From assembly GCF_008728515.1 (NCBI RefSeq), contig NC_044995.1, positions 38,465,542-38,529,541 on the forward strand: a stretch of DNA of 64,000 bases. The letters run 5' to 3'. This DNA comes from Papio anubis (taxonomy: Eukaryota > Chordata > Mammalia > Primates > Cercopithecidae). A model generated the notes under the pieces. The model ran no database searches and had not been told where the DNA came from. It saw only the letters and a list, made by a program, of their open reading frames with translations. Positions 1 to 10,395 of the stretch are shown in pieces (position 1 is the stretch's first letter; each line of letters opens with the position of its first letter). The position numbers and the translations under genes are program-made.

Positions 1-31
1 TTGCGATCTGTGTCCAAAATCTCCAGCCCAT

Positions 32-343
32 GGCCAGGCACAGTGGCTCACGCCTGTAATCTCAGCACTCTGGGAGGCTGAGGTGGGAGGATTGCTTGAG
101 GCCAGGAGTTTGAGACCAGCCTGGGCAACATAGTGAGATCCTCATCTCTATAGAAAATAAAAAATAAAAAAATTAGACAGGCACGGTGGTGCGTGCCTGT
201 GGTCCCAGCTACTCGGGAGGCTGAGGTGGGAGGATCGCTTGAGCCTGTGAGTTCGAGGCTGCAGTGAGCTGTGATCATAGCACTGCACTCCAGCCTGCGT
301 GACAGAGTGAGATCCCCATCTCAAAACAAAAACAAAAAACGAA
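32..343 (+). mobile_element. AluJ SINE
   Basis: Full dimeric Alu, with left arm, A-rich linker, right arm and an A/C tail. The right arm has the old 'ggctgcagtgagct' form. It is flanked by 'tctccagccc' on both sides (about 21-30 and 346-355), a good target-site duplication (TSD). Confidence 0.93.
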
Positions 344-502
344 GTCTCCAGCCCTAGATTAGCCTGTGTGCTGGACTTGGAGACCCCAGCATGTTCATGG
401 CACAGTGGGGTTTTGGAGAGTTTTCATTGACCTTGCGTCCACGTGGCATGGAGGTCTTGCAAGAGAAACGGGTAGTGGATCTTTCATTCTGCCAGCTCTC
501 TG

Positions 503-683
503 GTCCTTGAGCACACATCAACACCCCCCTTGGAGGGCTTGTTAAAACACAGTTATTTCTGGGCTCACCTTAGGATCACTGATTCAGTAAGCCCCAGCAG
601 AGCCTGAGAATCTGCATTTCTCCAAGCTCCTAGGTGCTGCTGCTGCTGCTGGGTTGTGGACCACATTTTAAGAAGCATGGCTT
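503..683. mobile_element. hAT-type DNA transposon fossil (MER5A-like)
   Basis: Contains the family phrases 'ggagggcttgttaaaaca', 'ctgattcagta' and 'gaatctgcatttct', followed by a 'gtggaccacattttaag' end. This is typical of the short non-autonomous Charlie/MER5 group. No coding capacity. A (CTG)n tract lies at 634-650. Confidence 0.6.
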
Positions 684-688
684 TACAT

Positions 689-817
689 CAGTGGTTCCCA
701 ACCTGGGCTGCACAGTCACCTGGGCCGTTTTAAAAAGCGTGATGTCCAGGCCCTACCCCATTAAATCCAACTCTAGATGTAGGGTCCTGGCATTAGCACT
801 TTTCAAGTTGCCTGGTG
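689..817 (+). mobile_element. hAT-type fossil (MER58/MER5-like), 5' part
   Basis: Starts with 'cagtggttcccaacc' and continues through 'tcacctgggccgtttt'. The expected far end ('cccaggtgattct') resumes at 1123-1137 after an Alu, so the Alu landed inside this element. The family name is uncertain. Confidence 0.55.
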
Positions 818-1121
818 GGCTGGGCGTGGTAGCTTATGCCTGTAATCCCAATGCTTTTGGGAGGCCTGGCTCCTGGCTTTAGGCTAGGAGTTTGAGACCA
901 GCCTGGGCAATATAGCAAGATCCCATCTCTACAAATTATTTTTGTTTTAATTTAGCCAGGCATGGTGGCATGCACCTGTAGTCCCAGCTACTCGGGAGGT
1001 TGAGGCAAGAGGATTGCTTGAGCTCAGGAGGTCAAGACTGCAGTGAATGATGATCACGCCACTGCCCTCCAGCCTGAGCAACAGAGCAAGACTCTGCTGC
1101 TATAAAAATAAAATAAAAATA
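818..1121 (+). mobile_element. AluJ SINE
   Basis: Diverged full-length Alu with a damaged left arm around 850-885 and an (A/T)-rich tail. It interrupts the hAT fossil that begins at 689 and resumes at 1122. Confidence 0.9.
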
Positions 1122-1140
1122 AAGTTCCCAGGTGATTCTA

Positions 1141-1699
1141 GGCATCGTGCGAGTCATCACATTCCACTTTACTTATGATACACTCAGCAGAGGCCCCCAG
1201 GTTTATACCCAAGTTGAAAATTTAAAATCCACTGGGGAATGAAAAAAAAAGATGATGGTGTCTAATCCATTTCTAAGCCAAGGCGGAATGATTGCGGTAT
1301 GATTCACGGCTTGGATTCTTATTCTTTTGGCTTCAATAATCTCCTTTGTGTGTATTCAGAGCAGATATTCATTTGAAACACATTGGTACAACTGATTGTT
1401 AAAATATTAAAATATTTCCATACCAGTTAGTAAATAGCTGTTGCCTGGAGGCCCCGAGTGAGCTCCCCCACCCACCCAAGTCCCTTCCTGGGTCCTCCCA
1501 TGCCTCCTGACAACCAGTACTCCAGGGATAGTGCCTCCTACTGGTAGCTACATACTTTAACCTTCCTCGCAGTGTGTTTGATCTGCTTACTCATGTCTTT
1601 ATCTTTAGTTTTTGTGTCTGAGCATGTGAGTATCTCAAATAGACAAGAAGGTCAGTTTGCAAACTCAGGAGTGTGAGAAAACTCCTCTGTGTTTGGAGA
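1141..1699. other. Unclassified non-repetitive stretch
   Basis: No gene, convincing ORF or recognisable repeat. Composition changes from AT-rich to a CT-rich patch near 1455-1510. Confidence 0.4.
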
Positions 1700-1895
1700 G
1701 GGGGTACTAGTTCGAATCTTGGTCCTGATATTGACCAGTTAGGCAAGTAATCTAATCTCCCTGTTTCCTCACGGGTAAAATGCTAATAATATCTTCCAGA
1801 AAGGTGCAGGGTGAGGTTTCAGTGAATGAATGCATGGACAGGCCTTATAACGGGGCCTGGTGTGTAGTTAACATCTTATAAATAATAGTATTTGT
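1700..1895 (+). mobile_element. MIR SINE
   Basis: Shows the MIR core order: 'gttcgaatcttggtcc', then 'ctaatctccctgtttcctca', then 'gggtaaaatg', ending in an 'ataataatag' type 3' region. Confidence 0.75.
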
Positions 1896-1897
1896 AT

Positions 1898-2449
1898 TAA
1901 CTAGCAATTGCTGTGTAACAAAATGATCAAAAATTGCGTGGAAAATGGCCACAAACTTAGTGGCTTTAAACAATACGCATTTATTTTCTTGCAGTTTCTG
2001 TGAGTCAGGAATCTTGATGTGGCTTAATTGGGTTCTCTGTTTTACGGTCCCTTATAAGGTCCTTATAATGTGTTGTCAAGAATTGGGTCTCATCTGGTGG
2101 CTTGACTGGGGAAGGATTTGCTTCCAGGCTCACCTGGTTGTTGGCAATATTCAGTTCCTTGCAAACTGTTGGACTAAAGGCCTAAGTTCCAGCTGTCTGT
2201 TGGCCAGAGGACATTCTCCGTTCCTCCCCAATGTGGCAGCTTGCTTTGTCAAAGTCAGCATAGAGAGGTGTCTACTAGCAAGACAGAAGTCAGAATATTT
2301 GGTAATCTAATTGTGGAAGTGACATCCCCCAACACTGACGTATTCCATTGGTTAGAAGCGAGTTCCTCAGGAGAGGGAATCATGCAAGGTCATGAGTACC
2401 AGGAGGTGGAGACTCCTGGGGACCATCTTAGAAGTTGCCCGCTACAGTG
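1898..2449 (+). mobile_element. Ancient LTR-like repeat ('tgctgtgtaacaaa' family)
   Basis: Begins 'ctagcaattgctgtgtaac' and keeps 'cttagtggctttaaacaa', 'gactggggaaggat', 'gttggactaaaggc', 'ttagaagcgagt' and 'gaccatcttagaag'. I know this order from a widespread old mammalian LTR-like family but cannot give its exact name. A second, shorter copy lies at 62466-62674. The open frames here are by-products. Confidence 0.6.
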
Positions 2450-3161
2450 TTGCCAGTTTTTTCACTTCTTGGATGTAGATGATTTAATCTAGGTCATCAT
2501 TGCTTGTTCTTAGGGCATGACTTTTATAAAGTGTTAAAACATCTGGCAGCTCCTTGGCTCATAATCCACATTAGTTACCTTTGGGACGCTCTGTTGCCCC
2601 ATCAAGCAAGGTCCACTCAAGTTGGAGGCTCGACTGCTTCTGGGCTGAGTTTTGGGGCTCAGAAATCTTTGGGGCAGCCCAGAATTCTGTCCTTAGGGTC
2701 ATCCTTCCACTCTTGGGGAACACCTAGGGAGTGGGCTCCAGTCTGCATGTCTTCTCAGTTGCTCCCCACAAAGGCATCTTCCTCCCCTCTATCCTTGGGA
2801 ACACGTGATATAATTTCTTCATTGAGTTCAGGAATTCTTAAGAGACAAGAGAGGTGTCGACCTTCCAGAAATATTTATTTCCTCTGAGACAGGAGACCAC
2901 AACTTCCTATAATAGAGAGTTAAAGGAGAGGGACAAGGAAAGGACTGGGGACATACATGTGGGAGAGGGTCTGGGGAGTCAGGGGTGTGTCATTGAGATG
3001 GTGAGGAAGGTTTTCTAGGGCAAGGTTTGAGAAGAATAGTATTATACCAAGGAGGAACAGCAAAAGCACATCCCCAAAGGTGGGAGATGACACACTGGAG
3101 CCGCTGACCAAGAGAGAATCAAGTGGGTTGAAGTTATGGTGAGAGAATAGGCTGGCCATGT
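2450..3161. other. Unclassified stretch
   Basis: No confident repeat or gene. A 127-codon plus-strand frame at 2504-2887 has no start context, domain or compositional sign of coding. I treat it as chance. Confidence 0.4.
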
Positions 3162-3478
3162 TTTTGTTTTGTTTTCTTTTTGTGAGTGGTCGGGGGACAG
3201 GGTCTCCCTCTGTCACCCAGGCTGGAATGCAGTGGTGTGATCATGGCTTACTGTAGCCTCAACCTCCTAAGCTCAAGCAATCCTCTCACCTCAGCCTTCT
3301 GAGTAGCTGGAACTGTAGGCATGCACCACCACACCTGGCTGAATTTTTTTTTTTTTTTTTTAAGAAATGGAGTCTCACTCTGTTGCCCAGGCTGGTCTCA
3401 AAGTCCTGAGCTCAAGCGATTCTCCCTCCTTGGCCTCCCAAAGTGTTGGGATTACAGGCGTAGGCCACTGGACCCAGC
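3162..3478 (-). mobile_element. AluJ SINE
   Basis: Antisense Alu: T-rich tail, then 'cccaggctggaatgcagtgg', then the mid linker as a poly-T run near 3343-3361, ending 'acaggcgtaggccactgg'. Confidence 0.92.
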
Positions 3479-3499
3479 TCTGTGGTCATTTAAAGCATC

Positions 3500-3880
3500 A
3501 AGAATTAATTATTATTTCTTGCAATTATTTAAGTCAAGGATTCTCTGGAACTCAGCTGGATGGTTCTGTTGTAATCTCAACATAATGCAGTTTCTCATTT
3601 AGCTGCATTATGTTGATGGCTGGCAAGGCTGGACAGTCCATGAGGTTTCACTCACATGTTTGCACCAAACATGAGGTTTTTCAGTATATCCTTTCTCTCC
3701 ATGTGGCTAGCTTGAGCTTCCTTATAGCATGGTGGCTTTGGATAATTGGACATTCAAGAGTCTGGCTTTCAAGAAGGGGCATGTCAAACTTGAAAGCAGA
3801 AGCTGCAAGGGAGGCTGCCAGGTTTGAAGGAGCTCAGATATCACCTTGGGAAGCTTGGGATTTATCCCATTATCATTGAC
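3500..3880. mobile_element. Probable ancient LTR-like repeat with a hairpin
   Basis: Phrases such as 'ctccatgtggctagcttg' and 'gcatggtggctttgg' resemble an old LTR-like family of the 'gtgggtcagg' type. It contains a perfect 14-bp inverted repeat at 3577-3590 and 3603-3616. No credible coding. Confidence 0.4.
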
Positions 3881-3895
3881 CGGGCTATTGGAGAT

Positions 3896-4169
3896 CTTTT
3901 TTTTCTTCTTAGAGATAGGGTCTCACTCTGTCCACCATTGGCTGGAGTGCAGTGATGCAATCGTGTATGGCTCATTGCAGCTTGGAACTCCTGGGCTCAA
4001 GTAATCCTCCCACCTCAGCCTCCCAAGTAGCTGGGACTACAGGTGCACGCCACTATGCCTGGCTAATTATTTTATTTTATTTTTTAAGTGACGGGATCTC
4101 ACTATGTTGCCCAGGCTGGTCTTGACCTCCTGGACTCAAGAGATCCTCCCACCTCAGCCTCCTGAGTAG
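3896..4169 (-). mobile_element. 5'-truncated AluJ
   Basis: Antisense Alu that stops before the 'gtgctgggattacagg' head, so it is 5'-truncated. Flanks are 'attggagatctt' (left) and 'attggaggtctt' (right), a decayed TSD that supports truncated insertion. Confidence 0.88.
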
Positions 4170-4995
4170 CATTGGAGGTCTTCTGATGGGAGACCATGCA
4201 TTTCAACACATCATAGTGGTATTTTACAAAGTAATTTCAGAAAAGAGTCCAGGTCAGTGGGAAGGACAGAGTCTGCAGAGAAAAATGCCAGATCTTTCTA
4301 CTCTTATGTGACCCTGCGTTTTATTTAACTTTCCTGAGTTTTCAGTTGCATCCTCTGTGAAACAGAATAAGAATCTGTAACATATACACTCTGCAGGGCT
4401 TTTATAAGGATCTAATAAGGAAGTTTTCATAAAGTACTTTGAAATCTAGGGTTGCCAAACTCAATTGTCTACAGGGGCCAAGTGGGTAATGGTGACTGGG
4501 GCAGCTTCCATGTCAGGGAGACATTAGGGAGTGGTGAGGTCTTTGGGCAAACTGGATAGCTCCAGGCTCATCTGAAGGATATGACCATTATTCAATAGAA
4601 GCTGATTGCTGTCGTGCAGGAATGTAGGCTCAGCTCGGGTAAATCGTCTGAGTTTTTGAGAAAAAGCAAAAATTTCACTTTTATGTGTAATCTCCTGACT
4701 TGTTCTGAACATATTTTTATCTTAAGATGTGGATAGATCAAGGAAGTAATTTGTGAGCTCTGAGTTTGTAACATCTGCTGTAAACCCTAAAACTCAATGT
4801 AAATACTAGTTATTAATTTTGTCATAGATTTTTAAAACTGGGAAGGGAAGATGAGCAAGAGGGAGATGTGGAGGGAGGTGATGCCAGTGAGTCAGGAGAT
4901 AGCTGAACTAGGACAGCCGTGTTGGGAATAAAGGTGGGGAGAGGATCTCAGAAACACTTTAGAAAGAGAATCAATAGGATTCACTTGCTAATTGG
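4170..4995. other. Unclassified stretch
   Basis: AT-rich. Two overlapping minus-strand frames (4524-4774) are short and domainless. I see no gene or recognisable repeat. Confidence 0.4.
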
Positions 4996-5310
4996 CTGGG
5001 GTGAAGATTCTTAACATTTTCTGAGCCATGGAGCCCTCTTCAGTTCGACAAAAGCCAAGGGATCTCTTCTCAGAATTGTGTTTTTTAAATGCATAATATC
5101 AAATGCAGAAGAAACCAATTACATTGAACATAGTTATAAAAATATTTGAAAGAACAGATTTGTCATACCATCACTAATGTGTTTCCTTCACAATGCGTAA
5201 AAAACAAGAGCTAGTGACAGACCTAACAACTTCAAGGTAGTCGTGACAGTAAGTGAATTTCAAGATATCTGCAATAATTACAATGTGACATAATAAAAAT
5301 GTGATTTCTG
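4996..5310 (+). mobile_element. hAT-like DNA transposon fossil, first half
   Basis: Starts near 'gattcttaacattttctg' and runs through 'gaaaccaattacattgaa'. It continues after the Alu at 5621-5790 ('gacaaagtcacaggtgcc'). Matches, from memory, a Charlie-type family whose ends read 'caggggttcttaacc'. Confidence 0.5.
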
Positions 5311-5617
5311 TTTTTCTGCATTGGTTGGTTGTTTTGAGATAGAGTCTCACTCTGTTGCCCAGGCTGGAGTGCAGTGGTGAGATCACAGCTTACGGCAGCC
5401 TCTATCTCCCAGGTGCAAGTGATCCTCCAACCTCAGCCCACTGGGTAGCTGGGTCTACAGGTGTGCACCACCATGCCCAGCTAATTTTTGTATTTTTTGT
5501 AGAGCTGGAGTTTCACCACATTCCCCAGGCTAGTCTCGAACTCCTGAGCTCAAGTGATCCACCTGCCTTGGCCTTCCGAAGTGCTGGGATTATAGGCGTG
5601 AGCTACTGCACCCAGCT
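5311..5617 (-). mobile_element. Alu SINE
   Basis: Full antisense Alu inserted in the hAT fossil. TSD is 'atgtgatttctg' at 5299-5310 and 'atgtggtttctg' at 5621-5632. Confidence 0.93.
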
Positions 5618-5620
5618 GAG

Positions 5621-5790
5621 ATGTGGTTTCTGTTGATGACAAAGTCACAGGTGCCATGAACACTGCTAATATTGCTGCAATTTGTTGCCTGCATGCATAA
5701 TTACAGCTAGAGGCAGTGAAAATGAATATGCGAATTTTCCCAACCAAATTTACAGGCTCCCTGAATCATAAACAAGGTAAGTACCACTTC
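5621..5790 (+). mobile_element. hAT-like fossil, second half
   Basis: Continuation of the element beginning at 4996, ending near 'aggctccctgaatcata'. Confidence 0.5.
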
Positions 5791-5949
5791 ATCTAGGAAG
5801 TGAAAGAACAGGTGAGTTCAAAGGGAAATCTGAGATTTCTAGTTTGGGGAGAGTCAAAGTGGAGGCTAGGAGGCTATAAGAAATTAGGGGATAGCACAGA
5901 AGAGACTAAAAGTGGGTAGGAATAGTGTTTGGGGAATTGTGAGAAATTG

Positions 5950-6250
5950 AACAGAGTGATTAAGCCTGTAGGCTCAGGAGCCACAGTGCCTGGCTTCAAA
6001 TCCTGGCCCAACTTCTTACCAGCTTTGTAATCTTAGCGCATTTAACAGCACCCCACTTCTGGTACCAAATCCAGATTTCACTGGCTTGTATACCAGTTAC
6101 TGGACCAACATCCTGTGCCTCAGTCTTTTCAGCTATGAAATGGGGATGATAATTGCATCACCTACCTCTCAGAGAGATTGTTAGCATCAAATTAATTAAT
6201 ACATGCAAATTACTTAGAACAGTGCTTGGCTCACAGTAAGTGCTACACAG
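5950..6250 (+). mobile_element. MIR SINE with internal insertion
   Basis: MIR core 'ggcttcaaatcctggc' and 'cagctttgtaatctt', then about 65 bp of foreign sequence (6045-6112), then 'cctcagtcttttcagc' and 'aaatggggatgataat', ending 'cagtaagtgct'. Confidence 0.75.
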
Positions 6251-6324
6251 ACATAGTTATAGAAGGGATGGAAGTGGATGAGGTTCATTCATTAATCATT
6301 CACTCAACAGAGATCCATCAAGCA

Positions 6325-6460
6325 GTTTTAAAAATGATTTTAATTGACGAATAACAATTGTGTATATTTTTGGGGTACAATGTGATGTTTCAATCTATGT
6401 GTACATTATGGAAAGATTCGATCAAGCTAATTAACATATCCATCACCTCACCAACTTATC
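6325..6460 (-). mobile_element. L1 3' UTR fragment
   Basis: Contains 'aatgtgatgtttcaat' and 'caagctaattaacatatc', typical of the reverse strand of older L1 3' ends. The same region recurs in the L1 at 37795. Confidence 0.65.
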
Positions 6461-6479
6461 ACTGAACACTTTGGAGGCA

Positions 6480-6960
6480 AGAACAAATCAGACAAGGACT
6501 TTATTCTCATGGAGTTTAAATTTTATAGGGGAAAACAGATAATATACTAGTAAATAGATAATAAAATAATTTGAGGCAGTGAGAGTGACAATAACACTGT
6601 GATGGGGTAAAATGTGACTGAAACAGGAGAACCTAAGACAAGGTGGTTAGGGGTGGTTCATCTGGTGAACTGATATTTGAATTGAATACTTAATGAAGAG
6701 GATGAGCCAGCCATGCAAAGTTCTTGGGAAAGGAAGTTCCAAGCAGAGAGAACAGCAAGTGCAAAGGCCCTGAGGCAGGAAAGTGCCTCGTGTGTTTTGA
6801 GTATCAGCAAGACAGCTGGTGTTGGTTGGGACAAGGTGAGTGAGGTGGGGAGTGATGGGAAATGAAGTCAGAGGGGCTGATATGGATCAGCTCCTGTGTT
6901 ATCCATCAGGCATATATGGATGAATACATTATAGTCAGTGCCCTCAATGAATTCAAAATC
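6480..6960 (+). mobile_element. Ancient interspersed repeat ('gcaaaggccctgagg' family)
   Basis: Carries 'catggagtttaaattttata', 'gaacagcaagtgcaaaggcc' and 'tgaggcaggaaagtgc'. Related copies are at 10930-11740, 28030-28145, 30225-30480 and 36523-37150. The family is of L2/MIR age; exact name not given. Confidence 0.5.
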
Positions 6961-7028
6961 ATTGCCATAGACTGTCCCAGTGAGGTAAATGCTTTAAGAG
7001 AGGTATAACTGATGGATTAGCAATAGCT

Positions 7029-7126
7029 TCCTTCCTTCCTTCCTTCCTTCCTTCCTTCCTTCCTTCCTTCCTTCCTTCAGCTGCTGCTTCCTCCCTCCCT
7101 CCCTCCCTCCCTCCCTCCCTCCCTCG
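7029..7126. repeat. (TTCC)n and (CTCC)n microsatellites
   Basis: Near-perfect TTCC array to 7078, a short 'cagctgctgcttc' break, then CTCC units at 7089-7126. Confidence 0.97.
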
Positions 7127-7432
7127 CTCTTTCTTTTTCTTTTTCTTTTTTGAGACGGAATCTCATTCTGTTGCCCAGACTGGAGTGCAGTGGTGAAAAT
7201 TTGGCTCACTGCAACCTCCACCTCCCGGGTTCAAACGATTCTCCTGCCTCAGCCTCTCAAGTAGCTGGGATTATAGGTGTGCGCCACTATGCCCAGCTAA
7301 TTTTTGTATTTTTGGTAGAGAGGGGTTTCACCATGTTGGCCAGGCTAGTCTCGAACTCCTGACCTCAAGTGATCTGCCCACCTTGGCCTCCCAAAGTGCT
7401 GGGATCACAGGAATGAGCCACCGCGCCCAGCC
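7030..7432 (-). mobile_element. AluS with tail expanded to tetranucleotides
   Basis: Alu body 7143-7432. The poly-T side has become (TTCC)n and (CTCC)n. TSD 'tagcaatagctt' at 7018-7029 and 7433-7444 encloses the microsatellites, showing that they grew from the Alu tail. Confidence 0.93.
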
Positions 7433-7504
7433 TAGCAATAGCTTTCTAAGGGACTCATGAGCTGAAACCAAAAGTAGGAAAATAATCAAGAATGAACAAG
7501 AAGC

Positions 7505-7670
7505 CTGTGAATTACACATTAGCATTATCCCCATTTAGAAGATGAGGAAACTCAGGCACAGAGGGGCTAGGTAACCTGTCCTAGGTCATATAGGGTACAA
7601 GTGGCACTTGAACCCAGGCAGCTTGACTGTGGATCTTGTGCCCTGTAACCACCAGCCTATTGTCCTCTTG
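7505..7670 (-). mobile_element. MIR SINE
   Basis: Reverse MIR: 'attatccccatttagaag', 'gatgaggaaactcaggc', 'aggtaacctgtccta', 'cttgaacccaggcag'. Confidence 0.8.
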
Positions 7671-7704
7671 AAGTTTGCCAGCTGTAGTGGCTCAGCCTCT
7701 GGCA

Positions 7705-7865
7705 TTTCATTTAATCTTTTTACAGAAAGCCAGTGAGATGGGGAATCACCGATTTACCATTCATGGGATGCATTAAAAACCACGTGTAAAGGCCCCCTTG
7801 CAGGTCAGTTGGAGAGCTGGGATTGAACCCAGCTCTGCCTGAGCTCAGCGTGCAGCTGTTCACAT
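7705..7865 (-). mobile_element. MIR SINE fragment
   Basis: Starts 'tcatttaatctttttac' and reaches 'gagctgggattgaaccc', the reverse MIR order with the middle deleted. Confidence 0.6.
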
Positions 7866-8262
7866 CCCACGCCAGGCGGCACCCTTGGTCCCTGTACCAA
7901 CCCCAGCTCCTGAGAGGCGGCCGGCATGGAAATCAGAGTCATTATTGTGATCGTTGCAAAATATTTTAGTGAGTGGGTTTCAAACACTGTAAACAGGTTT
8001 AGTCCTCTTCTGCTCCTTTGCAAAGAGGCAATTTACTCAGAGCAAAGGAATTCAAGCTAAATTGAACAAACTGAAGCTGGTGAACGGCTCAAGGAGCCCT
8101 GGGGAGGAACCACCTTGGCAGTGTCAGATAAGGTGGCTGAGAGCCTTCCTGGATGCTCTTCTCCCTCTCCCCGTCCAGTGGTCTCTGAGTATTCCAAGCG
8201 GGGCAAGAAGCAGAGACGCCATGCCAACCGGGGGTGAAGGACTGAATAGAAGGGGCTGCCCA
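7866..8262. other. Unclassified, mildly GC-rich
   Basis: No repeat recognised. A minus frame at 7805-8023 and a plus frame at 8062 read into flanking repeats and show no domain. Confidence 0.4.
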
Positions 8263-8583
8263 GGGCTGGGAGCGGTGGCTCATGCCTGTAATCCTAGCAC
8301 TTTGGGAGGCCAAGGCGGGCGGGTCATTTGAGGTCAGGAGTTCGAGACCAGCCTGGGCAACTTGGTGATCTGCCTCTACTAAAATACAAAAAATTAGCCA
8401 GGTGCCCGCCACCACAGCTTCTCAGGAAGCTGAGGCACGAGAATCACTTGAACCCAGGAGATAGAGGTTGCAGTGAGCCAAGATCGATCTTTCCAAGTAG
8501 CTGGAACTACAGATCAAGTCACCGCACTCCAGCCTGGGCATCAGAGTGAGAGGCCATCTGAGAGAGAGAGAGAGAGAGAGAGA
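8263..8583 (+). mobile_element. Alu with two inverted micro-segments
   Basis: Sense AluS-like copy. At 8404-8415 it reads 'gcccgccaccac' and at about 8492-8511 'ccaagtagctggaactacag'. Both are antisense Alu text inside a sense Alu, and they would be adjacent in a normal antisense copy. The tail ends as (GA)n at 8560-8583. Confidence 0.9.
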
Positions 8584-8823
8584 AAGGGGCTTCCTATTTC
8601 TCTCTTGTCTGTCTCTGTTTCTGTCTATCTGAATTCTGTTTTCTTCCCTTGGTCTGTCTTTCTTTTTGGGTCTCTCTCTTTCTTTGTGTCTCTCTTTTTC
8701 TTTTTTATTTCTGTCCCTTTCTGTCTCTCCCTTTGCGTCTCTCTCTATCTCTGTCTTTGCGTCACCCTCTCTCTCTTGTGTTCGCTCTTCCTCCAACAGC
8801 CTCCCTGCACCTGTGTGTGTGCA

Positions 8824-8867
<44 letters not shown>

Positions 8868-8995
8868 GCTCTTTCTTTGTCTCTGGATCTCTCTGTCTCT
8901 TTCTCTTATTTCCTCTGTCACTGTCTCTGGGTCTCTCTGTCTCTCTCTTTGGGTCTCTCTCTGTATCTTTCTTTCTTTTTCTTTTTCTTTTCTTT
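8584..8995. repeat. Polypyrimidine block with (TG)n
   Basis: Nearly pure C/T (plus G) strand built from decayed 'gggtctctctctgt' style units. A clean (TG)n run lies at about 8812-8867. The long open frames here are low-complexity. Confidence 0.92.
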
Positions 8996-9283
8996 TTTTT
9001 TTTTTGAGACAGGCTCTTGCTTTGTCAGCCAGGCTGGAGTGCAGTGGCACGATCTCCGCTCACTGCAACCTCTGCCTCCCGGGTTGAAGCAATTCTCCTG
9101 CCTCACCCTCCTGAGTAGCTGTGATTATAGGCATGCGCCACCACGCCTGGATAATTTTTGTATTTTTAGTGGAGACGGGATTTCGTCATGTTGGTCAGGC
9201 TGGTCTCGACCTCCTGACCTCAAGTGATCTGCCTGCCTCGGCCTCCCAAAATGCAGGAATTACATGAGCCCGTGCACCCAGCC
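8990..9283 (-). mobile_element. AluS SINE
   Basis: Antisense Alu inserted in the polypyrimidine block. Together with the sense Alu at 8263 it forms an inverted pair across the C/T tract. Confidence 0.93.
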
Positions 9284-9425
9284 ATTCTCTTTGTATCTCT
9301 CTATATGGCTTTGGGTCTCTCTCTGTGTGTCTCTATGTCTTTGGGTCTCTGTCTGTCCCCCTGTCTCTCTCTCCCTCCTGCCCCCGCCTATCTGTCTCAC
9401 ACATGCTTTCTCTCATTGCCCCCTT
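9284..9425. repeat. Polypyrimidine block, distal part
   Basis: Resumes the 'tttgggtctctctctgt' pattern seen before the Alu, fading into 'ctcattgccccctttc'. Confidence 0.85.
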
Positions 9426-9663
9426 TCGCCCACCCCTGTTCTTGCTGCTCCATCTGCATGACCAGAAGGCTACCCTGGCTGTGGGCTGGGCTCTGGGCCT
9501 GGAAGGGGAAATTCCTGCACCGCCGTCATTGGGTCCTAGCTGCTAGTAGGCGCATTCGGTGGACAGCAAGTGCGTGAGGTCAGATTCCCTGGAAGTGGAG
9601 CCTAAGCTGGTGATTCTTAGGTAAGGAGCTTACAAAGCGGGTGTTCTCAGGAGAGACCTCAAT
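9426..9663. other. Unclassified single-copy-like stretch
   Basis: GC-moderate, no recognised repeat, no supported ORF. Confidence 0.4.
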
Positions 9664-9800
9664 GGCAGTGCTTCTCTAAGTCAGCGCACTTTATAATTGC
9701 CTGGGGAGATTGTTCAAAATCCGTGTGGCTGGACCTCACACCTTACCAATTAAGTCAGGACCTCTGAGGGTGCTTCCAGTTGGAGAACCGGTGGTCTGAG
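9664..9800. mobile_element. hAT-type fossil (MER5-like)
   Basis: 'cagtgcttctctaagtc', 'attgcctggggagattgtt', 'ccaattaagtcaggacctc' and 'gttggagaaccggtgg' follow the MER5/MER58 pattern with inverted ends. Confidence 0.5.
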
Positions 9801-9965
9801 GAGAATGAGAAAAGCAGCACATGGCAGAGGAAGAGAATGCGGTTCAGCCCAAGTTCAGCCTCCACCTGATCCTGGGGGAGGTTCTGGATGGTGAAGAGCT
9901 CATTGATTCGCCGCCTCAGGGTGGATCTACCCACCAGGGTATATGAGCAAGGGGTCTGGGCTCTT

Positions 9966-10259
9966 TTTTTTTTTTTTTGAGACAGAGTCTCACTCTGTCA
10001 CCCAGGCTGGAATGCAATGGTCCGATCTTGGCTCACTGCAACCTCCGCCTCCCGGGTTCAAGCGATTCTCATGCCTCAGCCTCCAGAGTAGCTGGAACTA
10101 CAGGCGTGCGCCACTATGCCTGGCTAATTTTTGTATTTTTAGTAGAGACGGGGTTTCACCATGCTGGCCAGGATGGTCTTGATCTCCTGACCTGGTGATC
10201 CACCCGCCTCAGCCTCCCAAACTGCTGGGATTACAGGTGTTAGCCACCGCACCTGTCCA
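9966..10259 (-). mobile_element. AluS SINE
   Basis: Full antisense Alu. Exact 13-bp TSD 'ggtctgggctctt' at 9953-9965 and 10260-10272. Confidence 0.96.
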
Positions 10260-10395
10260 GGTCTGGGCTCTTAAACCCCAACCTCAGCCAGCTACGGGCA
10301 GTGGCTGCCTCCCGGAAGAGGGGGCATGGGTCTCAGGCATCTCATGGTGAAGCAACTCCCATCAGCTAAGGGGGTGTCTGGGAGCCACTAAGAAC

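Noticed and set aside
2504..2887. A 127-codon frame in repeat-poor DNA
   Set aside because: No known domain, ordinary composition and no splice or promoter context. Chance length is plausible.
8473..9227. Long overlapping open frames (up to 204 codons) on both strands
   Set aside because: They translate a C/T and (TG)n low-complexity tract plus an antisense Alu. Composition, not selection, keeps them open.
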